This document shows, in pieces, positions 26,058 through 35,208 of a DNA stretch of 64,000 nucleotides. Made by a program: the position numbers and the translations under genes. Under the pieces are notes generated by a model. That model saw only the letters and a list, made by a program, of their open reading frames with translations. It made no database searches and was not told where the DNA came from. Positions within the stretch are counted from its first letter, which is position 1. Each line of letters starts with the position of its first letter. Source of the DNA: Desulfosporosinus youngiae DSM 17734 (GTDB lineage Bacteria > Bacillota > Desulfitobacteriia > Desulfitobacteriales > Desulfitobacteriaceae); NCBI RefSeq assembly GCF_000244895.1, contig NZ_CM001441.1, forward strand, positions 3,244,226-3,308,225, given 5' to 3'.

Positions 26058-26432
26058 TTATTTAAAGATCAAATCCGAACAACCTATAAATAAGACCATT
26101 CCTAGGAAACCTAATAAAGTGAATACAGTATTTTTCACGTCATACCACTCTTGATCTTTGACCCTCACAATCAGTAGCAGTAAAAAAAATGGAATGAAAA
26201 ATTTAAGCGTATACACAAGCATAATACTGTTGTTAAGGTGAGAAGCAATCACTATTACGACTTGATAAAATATGTATCCTGCTATACCTGATACTCCTGT
26301 AATCACATCAATAATTTCTTTACTTCTAAAATAATATAGTATGTAAAACAGACTAACGATGATTGGCAATAGGCACCATACTGTAAAAGCATATTTTATC
26401 AAGTAACCACACTCCTCACTGGCTTTGTACAT
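26058..26432 (-). CDS. Small membrane protein at the prophage end
   Basis: Unrecognised 124-residue protein with about four hydrophobic spans (AFTVWCLLPIIVSLFYILYY, ITGVSGIAGYIFYQVVIVIA, LKFFIPFFLLLLIV and FTLLGFLGMVLFIG). GAGGAG lies nine bases before an in-frame TTG at 26402, a better start than the ATG at 26432. It occupies the place where holins usually sit, downstream of tail genes, but has no lysin partner, and its spans and length could equally suit a cargo membrane protein. Confidence 0.6.
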   Translation of the reverse strand: MYKASEECGYLIKYAFTVWCLLPIIVSLFYILYYFRSKEIIDVITGVSGIAGYIFYQVVIVIASHLNNSIMLVYTLKFFIPFFLLLLIVRVKDQEWYDVKNTVFTLLGFLGMVLFIGCSDLIFK

Positions 26433-26550
26433 ATTTATGGTGGATTATGTAACTTTACAACTTGATTAAAGAATATTTTTTATAATACCTTTTCTAATCA
26501 ATAATAATTGTAAAATAATAAAAGGCTAGGATTTTACTCCTAGCCCAATG

Positions 26551-28599
26551 CTACTTAACTCCAACCTTCTTTAAATTAGTTATTATACTACCGAATACAT
26601 AGCCTGCTGCCTTATCCATTTCTTTCTTCGTTAATCCATTACCGCCACTCACATTAAAAGTGATTGAATTATTAAATACTGCTGGCATTCCTGCACTAGA
26701 TGACAATGTTGTCTTATTCGCCGGATTAAAAGGATTATATTGTGCTGGAATTATTGCCTCGCCCTGGTGAATTAAAGCTATCTGATCATTCGGTACAAAT
26801 GGAGTACCTACGGCATAAGCAGGAATATCATCCTTACTATCATCTTTAGAGGACATTTTACTTTGTGCTGAATCCCAAATGGACAATTTATCTTTAATCC
26901 AGCTTATTGTGTCATTGAACCATGATTTCAAATTACTCCAGACAGATTTAATCCCATCCCAAAAAGATGAAAATAATTGATACCCCGAAGAATAAAAACT
27001 ACTCGCAAACCCTTTGATTGATGAAACAGCATTCGTTATTGATGAACCAAGCCAACTAGTTATTGAAGACCACACCGATTTAAAAGCATCAAACAGTGCA
27101 TTCATTATTGAATAGCCAAGACTTAGGAAATTTCCTATTGCCGTAGTTAATAAGGATTTGATAATATCAAAACTTGTCTTAAATATAGCTTTAATCAGTT
27201 CAAAGACCTTTTGGGTGAGATTTGTTAATTCTGTCCCAAAAGTAGACCAATCACCTTTTAACAATGCTGTGGCAACATTAAATACTCCAATAATAATATC
27301 AAAGGCAGTCTTTATGATTAATGTGATTCCATCAAATATCACTTGATTTTCAGTGTAAAAGTTCTGCAAAATGGATATCAATACCCCGATTAACTCACCA
27401 ACAGATATTAATACTTCTCCAACAAAATTCAAAGCATTACCAATAGTTCCTTTTATTTGTGGCATATTTGTCTGAACCCAAGTTGCTAATTCGTTGATAA
27501 TGGGCAGAACCTTTTGACCCATAGGTATTAAAATGTCTGTCTCTAAACCTCTCTTGATTCCAGTCAATGCTTCCCCAAAAGAATCATATTTGACACTGTT
27601 AATCTGACCAAGTGCATCAATATCAAGTTTTGCATAATCCCCAATGTCTGCAAGTGCTTTAATCCCATTTATCCCCAAATCCTCAAATTGAGTTCCAAAA
27701 AGTGCTACACCTGCTGCGTTTTGTGCGAGTGGATCATTCAATTGCCCTAATCGACTAATGACATCTTGAAAAGCTTTTTGTGCTCCATCTCCACCTTGAG
27801 CGAAGGTATTAAACATCTCATCAGCATTTAGACCTAGTGCCTCGAATCCTTGAGCACTTGCATCAGACATGTCTTTAGATCTGATACCAAATTCCTTAAC
27901 GGCATCCCCTACTTTGTCCATCTGAAAGGCTCCACTTTTTGCCCCTTGGATTAGAGTGTCAGTAAACTCCTCAGCACTAATTCCAAGTTGTGAAAAATGT
28001 GGAGCATATTCTTTAAGCACTTCAGTCAAATCACCATTTTTATTTGCTCCCTGTTGTGCTCCTTGTGCCATCAAATTATATGCTTGTTCAGCAGTTATCC
28101 CGAAATTGGCCATTAAAGCATTAACTGTGTCAATACTTTCACCCACATCCATGTCAAAAGTATCTCTCATCATTAATGCTGTCTGAGTTGTACTTTCTAG
28201 CTCTTTACCAGTTAAACCCATAGTTTGTTTAACTGTTGCCATACTTTGAGCAATATCATCAAAACTTTCACCAAAATTATTAGCGTAAATATTGGTTAAT
28301 GATTCTTCTAATTGCTTTGTTTCTTCTGCTGTTGCTCCTGTTTGCATGGACAATTTATTTAATGATTGTTGAAGCTCATCAGCACTCTTGATCCCTTTTA
28401 AACCCATACCTACAAGTGCAACCCCAACCGTAGCAATGCCGCCAATAACTGCACCCTTCAAAAAGGAAGTAAAACCACCAAATTTACCTTCTAACTTATC
28501 CACATTGCCCTCAGCACTTGACATTCCAGAACTGAACCCTTCAGAATTCAATTCCAAATTATATTGATATGTAGCTAAATCTATAGTTGTAGAAGCCAT
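26551..28599 (-). CDS. Phage tail tape measure protein
   Basis: Sets tail length and occupies the tail tube. 682 residues. The N-terminal region is helical with a hydrophobic stretch (GAVIGGIATVGVALVGMGLK), followed by the TP901-type core (LQQSLNKLSMQTGATAEETK, LTGKELESTTQTALMMRDTF), long amphipathic repeats with Trp-Ser pairs, and a GNGLTKKEMD-type C terminus. Start at 28599 because AGGAGGTGACAATAAAC precedes it. At ~1.5 angstroms per residue the tail would be about 100 nm. It is the last recognisable structural gene of the element. Confidence 0.9.
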   Translation of the reverse strand: MASTTIDLATYQYNLELNSEGFSSGMSSAEGNVDKLEGKFGGFTSFLKGAVIGGIATVGVALVGMGLKGIKSADELQQSLNKLSMQTGATAEETKQLEESLTNIYANNFGESFDDIAQSMATVKQTMGLTGKELESTTQTALMMRDTFDMDVGESIDTVNALMANFGITAEQAYNLMAQGAQQGANKNGDLTEVLKEYAPHFSQLGISAEEFTDTLIQGAKSGAFQMDKVGDAVKEFGIRSKDMSDASAQGFEALGLNADEMFNTFAQGGDGAQKAFQDVISRLGQLNDPLAQNAAGVALFGTQFEDLGINGIKALADIGDYAKLDIDALGQINSVKYDSFGEALTGIKRGLETDILIPMGQKVLPIINELATWVQTNMPQIKGTIGNALNFVGEVLISVGELIGVLISILQNFYTENQVIFDGITLIIKTAFDIIIGVFNVATALLKGDWSTFGTELTNLTQKVFELIKAIFKTSFDIIKSLLTTAIGNFLSLGYSIMNALFDAFKSVWSSITSWLGSSITNAVSSIKGFASSFYSSGYQLFSSFWDGIKSVWSNLKSWFNDTISWIKDKLSIWDSAQSKMSSKDDSKDDIPAYAVGTPFVPNDQIALIHQGEAIIPAQYNPFNPANKTTLSSSAGMPAVFNNSITFNVSGGNGLTKKEMDKAAGYVFGSIITNLKKVGVK

Positions 28600-28651
28600 G
28601 TTTATTGTCACCTCCTTTGCAAACAAAAAGGGTTAGTAGGTATAAAACCTA

Positions 28652-29268
28652 TTAACCCTTTTGATAAAATTCTGAATTCCTTAATTTGTTTAAGTCAGGT
28701 TCAGTCTGATACAATCTCTTTGATTTTGCTAATAATTCTCTTCCTTCAGGCGTTGATTTCAATTCAAGTAACCGAAAATGCTTTAACAATGAAAGAAAAA
28801 CCGCATAAGGCAGTTTCTTAATCTCAAAATAGCTCATTTTACTTTGTGACATTAGATAGGTGATATTCTCCATCATTTCAAAGTCATCAGAACCCCCAGA
28901 ACCACCACTTACTCCCTGTTGGTAGATTCTAGGGAAAGAGAGTTTGGGTCTTTCACAATATCCCGGATAAACAATATTGTTTGTTCAATGATAATTTTCA
29001 TATGTCGAATATCGTTGAATCTTTCCTTAATTAAATCCATTGTAATATCCTTAGATTTATCCAGCGCAAGAATATCAATCATCATTTGTCTGCCCAAATT
29101 GATTGAATCCTCTTCTTTAGTAACTTTTTTGATCCGTTCTTGGTATGCATTTATTTTAAGCATGAAGTCTAAATCCACTTCCCCTGGAATCACATACTCC
29201 TCACCTTTTATATCTCTGAAAATTAAGGGATCTCTAACCAATACGGATAAATCAATTATTTTTGCCAT
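28652..29268 (-). CDS. Tail assembly chaperone, frameshift product (gpGT-like)
   Basis: Predicted -1 frameshift fusion of the 28909-29268 frame with the frame ending at 28652. Slippage at CCCAAAC (28942-28948) after codon 109 gives a ~205-residue product. The joined frame is open through QQGVSGGSGGSDD and continues into a helical T-domain. This is the conserved G/GT chaperone arrangement found just upstream of tape measure genes in long-tailed phages. The protein coats the tape measure during tail assembly. Confidence 0.85.
28909..29268 (-). CDS. Tail assembly chaperone, short form (gpG-like)
   Basis: 119-residue unshifted product. Helical, with IDLSVLVRDPLIFRDIKGEE at the N terminus. It lies between the major tail protein and the tape measure gene, the expected place for the G chaperone. 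It terminates 33 codons... that is, only ten codons after the slippery heptamer, so both forms share nearly all of this domain. Confidence 0.8.
   Translation of the reverse strand: MAKIIDLSVLVRDPLIFRDIKGEEYVIPGEVDLDFMLKINAYQERIKKVTKEEDSINLGRQMMIDILALDKSKDITMDLIKERFNDIRHMKIIIEQTILFIRDIVKDPNSLSLESTNRE
28942..28948 (-). other. Programmed -1 ribosomal frameshift site
   Basis: Minus-strand heptamer CCCAAAC read as GAC CCA AAC in the zero frame, the X XXY YYZ form used for tail chaperone frameshifts. The -1 frame is open across it and joins to the 28652 stop. Confidence 0.85.
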
Positions 29269-29289
29269 TATTTATATCCACTCCTTAAA

Positions 29290-29844
29290 TTAGACTTCAG
29301 TAAATGTTTCAATAATTTCTACCAATGTGCCATCATTCGTTGCTAATGCGGAAAACTGATAGCCAATTGACGATGGTTTCTCACTGTCAAAAGTGAGTTT
29401 AAATCCATTAGTGTTTTGGGCCTTCATGATGTTGACGGTAATTGTACCGCTCCCATCCTTTTTGGTATGGATAAACCTTAGATAATTTGTCGGCAATAGA
29501 CCTTTCCCGCCAATTCTTACGGTTTTTGTACCTGAAGTCCCATCAGTTGTAACCGTTGCTGGAGCTAATAATGCTAAATTATCTACTAGCCAAGTCAAAA
29601 CTCCGCAATCAAACGTTACCTCTTCCTTAGTGATAAATCTCATGACCGTCCCTCTATTTGCACTTTGGATCTCCTGGATGGAATTCTTGTACTCTAAAGT
29701 GGCACCGCTCTCAATAGCACCAACATTTTTAAGTGCTGCTTCAATAGCTGTTTCTAACGCCGTTTCTGGATTAGCCACTGTACCAAGATATAATTCTCCA
29801 CTCCCTAAGATAATTGGGTCTGATTCTTGATAATCTAAAGCCAT
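29290..29844 (-). CDS. Major tail tube protein
   Basis: 184-residue beta-rich protein, which forms stacked rings of the tail tube. Patterns such as EFTFDCGVLTWLVDNLALL-like segments (here VTFDCGVLTWLVDN) and GFKLTFDSEKPSSIGYQFSA resemble tail tube proteins of Gram-positive phages. Its position between the tail completion gene and the chaperone gene supports this. A myovirus-type tube is not excluded, but no sheath gene is present. Confidence 0.8.
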   Translation of the reverse strand: MALDYQESDPIILGSGELYLGTVANPETALETAIEAALKNVGAIESGATLEYKNSIQEIQSANRGTVMRFITKEEVTFDCGVLTWLVDNLALLAPATVTTDGTSGTKTVRIGGKGLLPTNYLRFIHTKKDGSGTITVNIMKAQNTNGFKLTFDSEKPSSIGYQFSALATNDGTLVEIIETFTEV

Positions 29845-29864
29845 TTATAAAACCTTCTTTCTTT

Positions 29865-30242
29865 TTAAATTTGGCATAAAAAATAGACAACTACCTCATA
29901 GTTGCCTGTGCTTTCATTCTTGACCATTCCACCACCATTAAGTAACTTTGTGCTCCTAATAACGGTCTCAGTATCTTTTATAATCTTTTTCCCTCTTGGG
30001 TCATCAAGTAAATTGATTAACCTACTCTGGATTGCAATAAGCTTGCTCAAATCTTTACTAATCAACCTGAATTCCACTTGATAGTCCTTGATAAACCCAC
30101 CTGTAAGAGTTTTATAGAAGTAAATTATGTAGGTATTATTCTCCATTTCTTTGGGTTTTTCTACCAAGTAAATTGCATTTTGATTATCTAGCAAAGTTTT
30201 TAACTGCAAATCATTGAGCAGATAATTTCTTATTATTTTCAT
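29865..30242 (-). CDS. Tail terminator / completion protein
   Basis: 125-residue protein with the helix-strand pattern of tail terminator proteins (NYLLNDLQLKTLLDNQNAIY, then KDYQVEFRLISKDLSKL). It starts four bases inside the preceding HK97 gp10-like gene. Position before the tail tube gene fits the protein that caps the tail and joins it to the head. Family assignment rests on order and general pattern. Confidence 0.65.
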   Translation of the reverse strand: MKIIRNYLLNDLQLKTLLDNQNAIYLVEKPKEMENNTYIIYFYKTLTGGFIKDYQVEFRLISKDLSKLIAIQSRLINLLDDPRGKKIIKDTETVIRSTKLLNGGGMVKNESTGNYEVVVYFLCQI

Positions 30243-30541
30243 GACTGGAAAACCTCTTCAATTCTATTTATAATCACCTGTTGGTTTTGATCAACTGCCG
30301 GCTCAAGGTAAGGAGTATGTCTTTCTGCCCAATAAGCATATTCAACATTAGAACCCACTGCTCCAAGGGTCTTGTTTTCCTCATCTTTAACCTTGTGAGT
30401 AATAGACCTCTTTAATGTACCAGTATCCACTGGACAAAGTTGTTTAGCATCAGCTTCAACTATTAAACATACTTCTTCAACCGCTCTTTTCCGTCTTGCC
30501 CTAATATCTTGAATTGCTCTTTGGAAAGGACTATTCATCAT
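30239..30541 (-). CDS. HK97 gp10-like head-tail protein
   Basis: 100 residues with the family pattern VEEVCLIVEADAKQLCPVDTG followed by TLKRSI and YAYWAERHT...PYLEPA, as in HK97 gp10 / minor tail-joining proteins. It overlaps both neighbours slightly, showing tight operon packing. Confidence 0.85.
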   Translation of the reverse strand: MMNSPFQRAIQDIRARRKRAVEEVCLIVEADAKQLCPVDTGTLKRSITHKVKDEENKTLGAVGSNVEYAYWAERHTPYLEPAVDQNQQVIINRIEEVFQS

Positions 30542-30836
30542 CCAACATCACATCCATATAGTCATCCCACGGAATAATCTTTTTGATCATGTATTTTTGA
30601 CCACTTCCATCTCTAACAATTTTTCCGTTTTTAATATCCGAATCCAAATCACAAAAAACCCTTTTTGTAACTTGCTCTTGATACCCATATTCACGATAGA
30701 GCAATTCACTTGAATACGGCTGAATATCGCAAGGAAATGACTTTAAAACTTGTTCTTGACCTTCATGATAAATTCCATAATCATCAAGTTCCCCTGGGTT
30801 AACGTTTAGTAAATAAAGAGTATGATTATAAAACAA
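30531..30836 (-). CDS. Head closure (head-tail joining) protein
   Basis: 101-residue beta-rich protein. It begins FYNHTLYLLNVNPGELDDYG and contains YQEQVTKRVFCD, a pattern seen in head-tail stopper proteins. It lies between the connector and gp10-like genes, where the stopper is expected, and abuts its upstream neighbour with no gap. Confidence 0.7.
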   Translation of the reverse strand: MFYNHTLYLLNVNPGELDDYGIYHEGQEQVLKSFPCDIQPYSSELLYREYGYQEQVTKRVFCDLDSDIKNGKIVRDGSGQKYMIKKIIPWDDYMDVMLDDE

Positions 30837-31136
30837 TTACCCCACCACCTTAATACGGGGTAAGGGTAAACAAGATTTAATCGATTCAGGGATACCATCT
30901 ATAATTGTTTTACTTCTACTGCCTTGGGTTTGCTGAATAATGCCTTGCGCATCTTTATTTTGATAAAAGAAAATCGCCAAATCTACAACAATACCATCGA
31001 GAGATTCAGGAATTTCCTCTATGTAACTGTAAGCCTTAATGGCAATTTGACTCTTATTCAAGTAATGATTTAAGATACTATCTTTGGAAGTATCAAGCAG
31101 GTCAATACTCAGTAATTCTTTCATAAGCTCAAGCAT
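30837..31136 (-). CDS. Head-tail connector (gp6/gp15-like) protein
   Basis: 99-residue mostly helical protein (LLSIDLLDTSKDSILNHYLN, IVVDLAIFFYQNKDAQGI, then SRSKTIIDGIPESIKSCLP), the pattern of phage head-tail adaptors that sit beneath the portal. It follows the capsid gene and a small unknown gene. Confidence 0.75.
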   Translation of the reverse strand: MLELMKELLSIDLLDTSKDSILNHYLNKSQIAIKAYSYIEEIPESLDGIVVDLAIFFYQNKDAQGIIQQTQGSRSKTIIDGIPESIKSCLPLPRIKVVG

Positions 31137-31146
31137 TATTTATCAC

Positions 31147-31344
31147 CTACTTTTTAATTTTAGAAGATGTATTAGTCTTCTTAACTTCTGGTTCAGTTTC
31201 ATGAACTTTATCGAATAACTCTTCTTTCTCAGCCACAAAGTCAGCAGGGGCTTGCACTAAAGCAAACCCCTGCTTAATCAATTGATCTAGCTTCAAAGAA
31301 GAATCAACAATTTTGATTACGTTTTCTTTTTGTAACTTAAACAT
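31147..31344 (-). CDS. Small protein between capsid and connector genes
   Basis: Unrecognised 65-residue protein, about half charged residues, with a lysine-rich tail (TSSKIKK). Genes in this position of Gram-positive phages often encode small head-tail or capsid-decoration factors. No motif identifies it. Confidence 0.6.
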   Translation of the reverse strand: MFKLQKENVIKIVDSSLKLDQLIKQGFALVQAPADFVAEKEELFDKVHETEPEVKKTNTSSKIKK

Positions 31345-31369
31345 TGATTACTCCTCTCTCATATATCAA

Positions 31370-32296
31370 TTAGGCAAGTGCTTCCTTAACGTTTACATAA
31401 ATTCCATCAACTTTATTGTCAGGGACAAACAGGTCATGATATTTTCTATAATCAATTTTCCAAGCATTTGCTGATTGATTACTCATAGGGTCAAAAATTC
31501 GAGGATTGTCAGTTTTAGAAACAGCAATAGCACTATTTCTGGCTGAAATAATCCAGTTAATATTCTTAGCTGCGCCATCAGCAGTAAAACCACCTGCTTG
31601 TTGACCTGAAGTAGTACCATCATTAAATACATAAGCTGTTTTCATACGAGCAGAAGGTACACGAACAATGGGAATACCATCAATTGCCTTTATTTTTAGA
31701 TTAGCTTCACCTTGCTTAAAGTCTACAACATCAAGTCTTTTAGCAATTTTATCGGACAAATCCAAAGCAGGGGCAATAGACATATTTAGAGAAATTACAA
31801 GGGGTGTTCCTTCGCCTACAATGTCATAAACCTTGTAAATATCGGCTAACAATTTATCCAAAATATCTGTCGATGCAGCAGTATATCCACCTACCGCCTT
31901 ACTTCCCGCAATTGCCTTTGTTGCAAGTTTAGAATAACGATATGCATCAACCTCTGGGATAACTTTAGTTTTTTGGAATTCACCAAGTAGAGCACCGGCG
32001 TTTGCCACAAAATTTGATTCATCAACATCCATGGCATCAAGAGTAAAAGTTCTACCTCTGTCTTGGGTTAATGTATGGGTTTCATAAGAAAGATTAACGG
32101 AACCCTTTACATATCCTTCACTACGATCATAGTTACCTAAGCCATCCATAACAATTTTGGGGATCTTAATCTCATTCCCACCGTTATATTTTACCAAGTT
32201 GGAATTTAACTCCATCCATCCAGAAGTAGCACCTGCTACCATTTGAGCATCAAGTTCAGTTTGAAATACTTTTGCATATTCGATTACATTTGCCAT
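31370..32296 (-). CDS. Major capsid protein
   Basis: 308 residues. The N terminus (VIEYAKVFQTELDAQMVAGA) and the middle segment DRGRTFTLDAMDVDESNFVA resemble HK97-fold capsid proteins of Gram-positive phages, where an E-loop and long spine helix follow. It sits directly after the scaffold gene in the usual portal-MuF-scaffold-capsid order. No protease gene is present, as is common for scaffold-type systems. Confidence 0.88.
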   Translation of the reverse strand: MANVIEYAKVFQTELDAQMVAGATSGWMELNSNLVKYNGGNEIKIPKIVMDGLGNYDRSEGYVKGSVNLSYETHTLTQDRGRTFTLDAMDVDESNFVANAGALLGEFQKTKVIPEVDAYRYSKLATKAIAGSKAVGGYTAASTDILDKLLADIYKVYDIVGEGTPLVISLNMSIAPALDLSDKIAKRLDVVDFKQGEANLKIKAIDGIPIVRVPSARMKTAYVFNDGTTSGQQAGGFTADGAAKNINWIISARNSAIAVSKTDNPRIFDPMSNQSANAWKIDYRKYHDLFVPDNKVDGIYVNVKEALA

Positions 32297-32326
32297 TATA
32301 AAATCACCATTCCTTTTCTAAATTTA

Positions 32327-32893
32327 TTAAAATTCACCATTAAGACTTTTCCTAATCTGTTCCTTAAGCAATTCTGCTTCATCCGTCTTGCCACCAGCAG
32401 GGGGCTTATATCCACCTTTTAATCTCTGTTCAACTGAATCTGTAATGTGTTTATTAAAGATTTCTTCAAGCTTAGTCAAATTGGCTGTAGTGGCTTCTTC
32501 ATCTTCGCCTAAAAAGAAAGAAACTACCTCTTTTGGTAATTTCCTTTTATCAGCTTCGAGTAAGCCCTTATTCATTAGACTTTGTCTTTTTTCTTCGGCT
32601 TCTTTTTTATTAAGCCTTTCTGTCAATTCCCTAATCTGTTTTTGCTCCGGCGTTTCTGATGGATTACGCTTGGCAACCTCATCGCTAACCAGTTTTTCCA
32701 GATTATTTGTCTTCCAAGTTTCTAACCCCTTTGAAAAGAACTGATCCAACTTTGGCTGAATTAACTTCTTGCCATCTTCAGTTTCAAGCCAACTATTTAC
32801 TCTATCAGGTGTAATAAAACCCCCAATATAGTTTCTTACCTCTTCGTTTTGGGCATTTTGCTCTATAAAACTCTTAACCTCATTTAAATCCAT
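32327..32893 (-). CDS. Capsid scaffolding protein (DUF4355-like)
   Basis: 188-residue highly charged, helical protein with coiled-coil segments (KQIRELTERLNKKEAEEKRQ) that would direct capsid assembly and then leave. The C terminus has the PPAGGKTDEAELLKEQIRKS pattern common in such scaffolds. It precedes the capsid gene by 30 bases. Confidence 0.82.
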   Translation of the reverse strand: MDLNEVKSFIEQNAQNEEVRNYIGGFITPDRVNSWLETEDGKKLIQPKLDQFFSKGLETWKTNNLEKLVSDEVAKRNPSETPEQKQIRELTERLNKKEAEEKRQSLMNKGLLEADKRKLPKEVVSFFLGEDEEATTANLTKLEEIFNKHITDSVEQRLKGGYKPPAGGKTDEAELLKEQIRKSLNGEF

Positions 32894-32950
32894 TTACTTT
32901 CATTCTCCTTCCGGCCTCATAGTTCTCGCCTAAGAGTCCATAAATATAAT

Positions 32951-32970
32951 AAAAAACAGGCTATTAGCCT
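32951..32970 (-). terminator. Possible weak terminator inside the head operon
   Basis: AGGCTAATAGCCT followed on the minus strand by GTTTTTT. It lies in the 175-base gap between the MuF and scaffold genes and might reduce read-through or reset expression of capsid genes. Confidence 0.4.
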
Positions 32971-33068
32971 ATCTCTTACGTCTTTGATTATTATTTCTAT
33001 TTATCAACACTAAACTGTGACAACTTCCTTTTATTGTCCTCTTGTCTTTGGGTTTCTTCGATTTTCAA

Positions 33069-33953
33069 CTACTTATATCCCCTTTTCTTTTGCCATTCAC
33101 TATATGTTTGATATGGGACAATCTCCTTTGTGATATTGTCTCTCTTAGTTTTTGGCCTCCAACCATCTACCATAGGGATTATTGCCGATCTGCAATTTGG
33201 ATGTTGAGGAGGTTTAGGATAATTTGAATTAGCATCAAATGTCTTTCCATCCAAATCCCTACAGATATCACTGGTCTTATTGTCCAATGTAGCATCGTAC
33301 ATAACTTTTTGAACAACACTACTATCTTTGTAAATCTGATCTTGAGCTTGAGATACCACCCTAGCCATCTCAGTGTTAATCAATCTTTTGCTTTGATAAG
33401 CACCAGCTCCAAACTGATCCTTAATGACTTTGCTCATCTTATCAATAGAATGTCCTTGGATAATACCATTCTCAATTTGCCTTCTCAAGGATTTAACAAG
33501 TAACTCTTTATTTTTCCAGATCCGGCTTGAATATGTTGCTCCTTCAAATGATGCAGTAACCACTGTTTCTACCATTTCTGAATTTAACAAAGCAAAATCT
33601 ATAGCCACTTCTACACCTGATTCAATCGCAAAAGCAGTCTGATAATATGAATCTTGGTAGATTTCATTCAATATCTTGGTTGTATGCTCCAAATCAATAT
33701 TGCCTATCGCTTTTGCTTGCTCAATTAGTTGCTTTTCCAACCGCTTAAGAAAGGTATATCTGTCCTTTTTACTAATTTGCAATGTGCCATCAACCGCATA
33801 TTTAGTGTAAAGTTTAGCAATCTCAGTCCTGATTTCATTTAATGAGCGTTTATAAGCCTGTAAAATGGGTTTTATATCCTTGTTGGCCTTATTTTCAGCC
33901 GACTGCCTGATATCTAAGATTGATTGCTGAAGATCATTCACTATTATCATCAA
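33069..33953 (-). CDS. Minor head protein (MuF / SPP1 gp7-like)
   Basis: 294-residue head morphogenesis protein packaged with the portal. The C-terminal MuF signature is clear: MYDATLDNKTSDICRDLDGK, then PPQHPNCRSAIIPM. The N-terminal region is helical. Its start overlaps the end of the portal gene. Some MuF proteins carry toxin domains; none is seen here. Confidence 0.9.
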   Translation of the reverse strand: MMIIVNDLQQSILDIRQSAENKANKDIKPILQAYKRSLNEIRTEIAKLYTKYAVDGTLQISKKDRYTFLKRLEKQLIEQAKAIGNIDLEHTTKILNEIYQDSYYQTAFAIESGVEVAIDFALLNSEMVETVVTASFEGATYSSRIWKNKELLVKSLRRQIENGIIQGHSIDKMSKVIKDQFGAGAYQSKRLINTEMARVVSQAQDQIYKDSSVVQKVMYDATLDNKTSDICRDLDGKTFDANSNYPKPPQHPNCRSAIIPMVDGWRPKTKRDNITKEIVPYQTYSEWQKKRGYK

Positions 33954-35196
33954 CCTTGTCTAAGTCAATAGACATTTCTTCCTCTTGCTCTTTTTTAACT
34001 TGCTGCTCTTCGAAGGAAACATTGTCAATGAAGGAGAATTGTGCTCTAGCTGTCTTTTTGGAGATTAAATCTTCAGGCACTTGACTTAAAATCTGAGCCA
34101 TCATCAAATCATCTTGGGGCAATGAGGGGGTGAATTTTGGCTGAATCAAAAGATAATCATACTGCTTGTTCTGAAGGATATATAAATACCTAAATAAAAA
34201 CTTCAACCTATCTTTTATTAGGTTGAACATAGCATTTGCATTAGACTTGCACTTGTTTTCAAGATTAAGCTGCCTTGTTCTCATTGCTAAACTAGAATTA
34301 TTGCTCGGAACTTGCTCATTATTATTGATATGACCGCTCAACTCGTACATATTTTGTTTGATTTCCTTCAAGGTGTTCATGACAAAATTGTCATTAATGT
34401 TTTTAGTTAACCATTCTATGACAATCTTATCACCTTTGCCTTTAAGGATTCCCAGTTTCTTCATCTTTGGTAAATCAGCCTCATCTACATCAATATTAAG
34501 CATTTTCAAGTATGCTTGCCTATATTGACTTATTTCATGGCTCAAATCAGAGAGATTTGTTTCATAGCTGTCCTGCAAGGATTTAATATCCTCAAAAAGA
34601 GTGTCATTTTCATCGTCATCAACCAAACAAATTCCTACAGGTATTTCTCCAAAAATGTGAGGATCTACTCCCACCAGCTTCCAATTTTCATAATGATAGA
34701 TATTATTATCATCATAGACATCCATGTAAATTGTAGTTGTGTCAAATTTCTTTTTGAAAATATGAAGAAATAGCTTTAACTCCCCATTCTCAATATATGG
34801 GTATCCCTCGATCGGAGAAATAATTCGACTTGAGAATTTGGCATCCTTATCAACAAAATATAGTTCCCATGTCCTTCCATAAAGCAAGGCTCTGCGCAGC
34901 ACTTTTTTGTCATGATCTTTTTTCCAGTGAGCTAGTTGATATTTAACCACTTGTTCTAGGTTGTTTTCAGGATCAAGATTTACAAATGTAATATCATTTC
35001 CGATGTAATCAGTTTCCTCTTTGATAAACTTTTTGAGATAATTCATTTTAATTTTAGATGTGCTAGTGGTATCTATATCACTTTTCTCTATTACCACATC
35101 AGAGTTATTTTGATAATATCTTTGCATCTGCTGGTAATAGGGTAAATTGCTTAGATAGTCGTTATAACATTGTTGGATTAGCTGTTCATCTGGCAT
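33934..35196 (-). CDS. Portal protein (SPP1 gp6-like)
   Basis: 420-residue protein forming the dodecameric DNA channel at the capsid vertex. SPP1-type pattern: an early NYLKKFIKEETDYIGNDITF, a middle domain with WKLVGVDPHIFGEIPVGICL, and a long tunnel helix near SLAMRTRQLNLENKCK. The C terminus is acidic (EEMSIDLDKVDDN). It starts 12 bases past terL with AGGTAGGTGATCTA upstream. Confidence 0.9.
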   Translation of the reverse strand: MPDEQLIQQCYNDYLSNLPYYQQMQRYYQNNSDVVIEKSDIDTTSTSKIKMNYLKKFIKEETDYIGNDITFVNLDPENNLEQVVKYQLAHWKKDHDKKVLRRALLYGRTWELYFVDKDAKFSSRIISPIEGYPYIENGELKLFLHIFKKKFDTTTIYMDVYDDNNIYHYENWKLVGVDPHIFGEIPVGICLVDDDENDTLFEDIKSLQDSYETNLSDLSHEISQYRQAYLKMLNIDVDEADLPKMKKLGILKGKGDKIVIEWLTKNINDNFVMNTLKEIKQNMYELSGHINNNEQVPSNNSSLAMRTRQLNLENKCKSNANAMFNLIKDRLKFLFRYLYILQNKQYDYLLIQPKFTPSLPQDDLMMAQILSQVPEDLISKKTARAQFSFIDNVSFEEQQVKKEQEEEMSIDLDKVDDNSE

Positions 35197-35208
35197 TAGA
35201 TCACCTAC

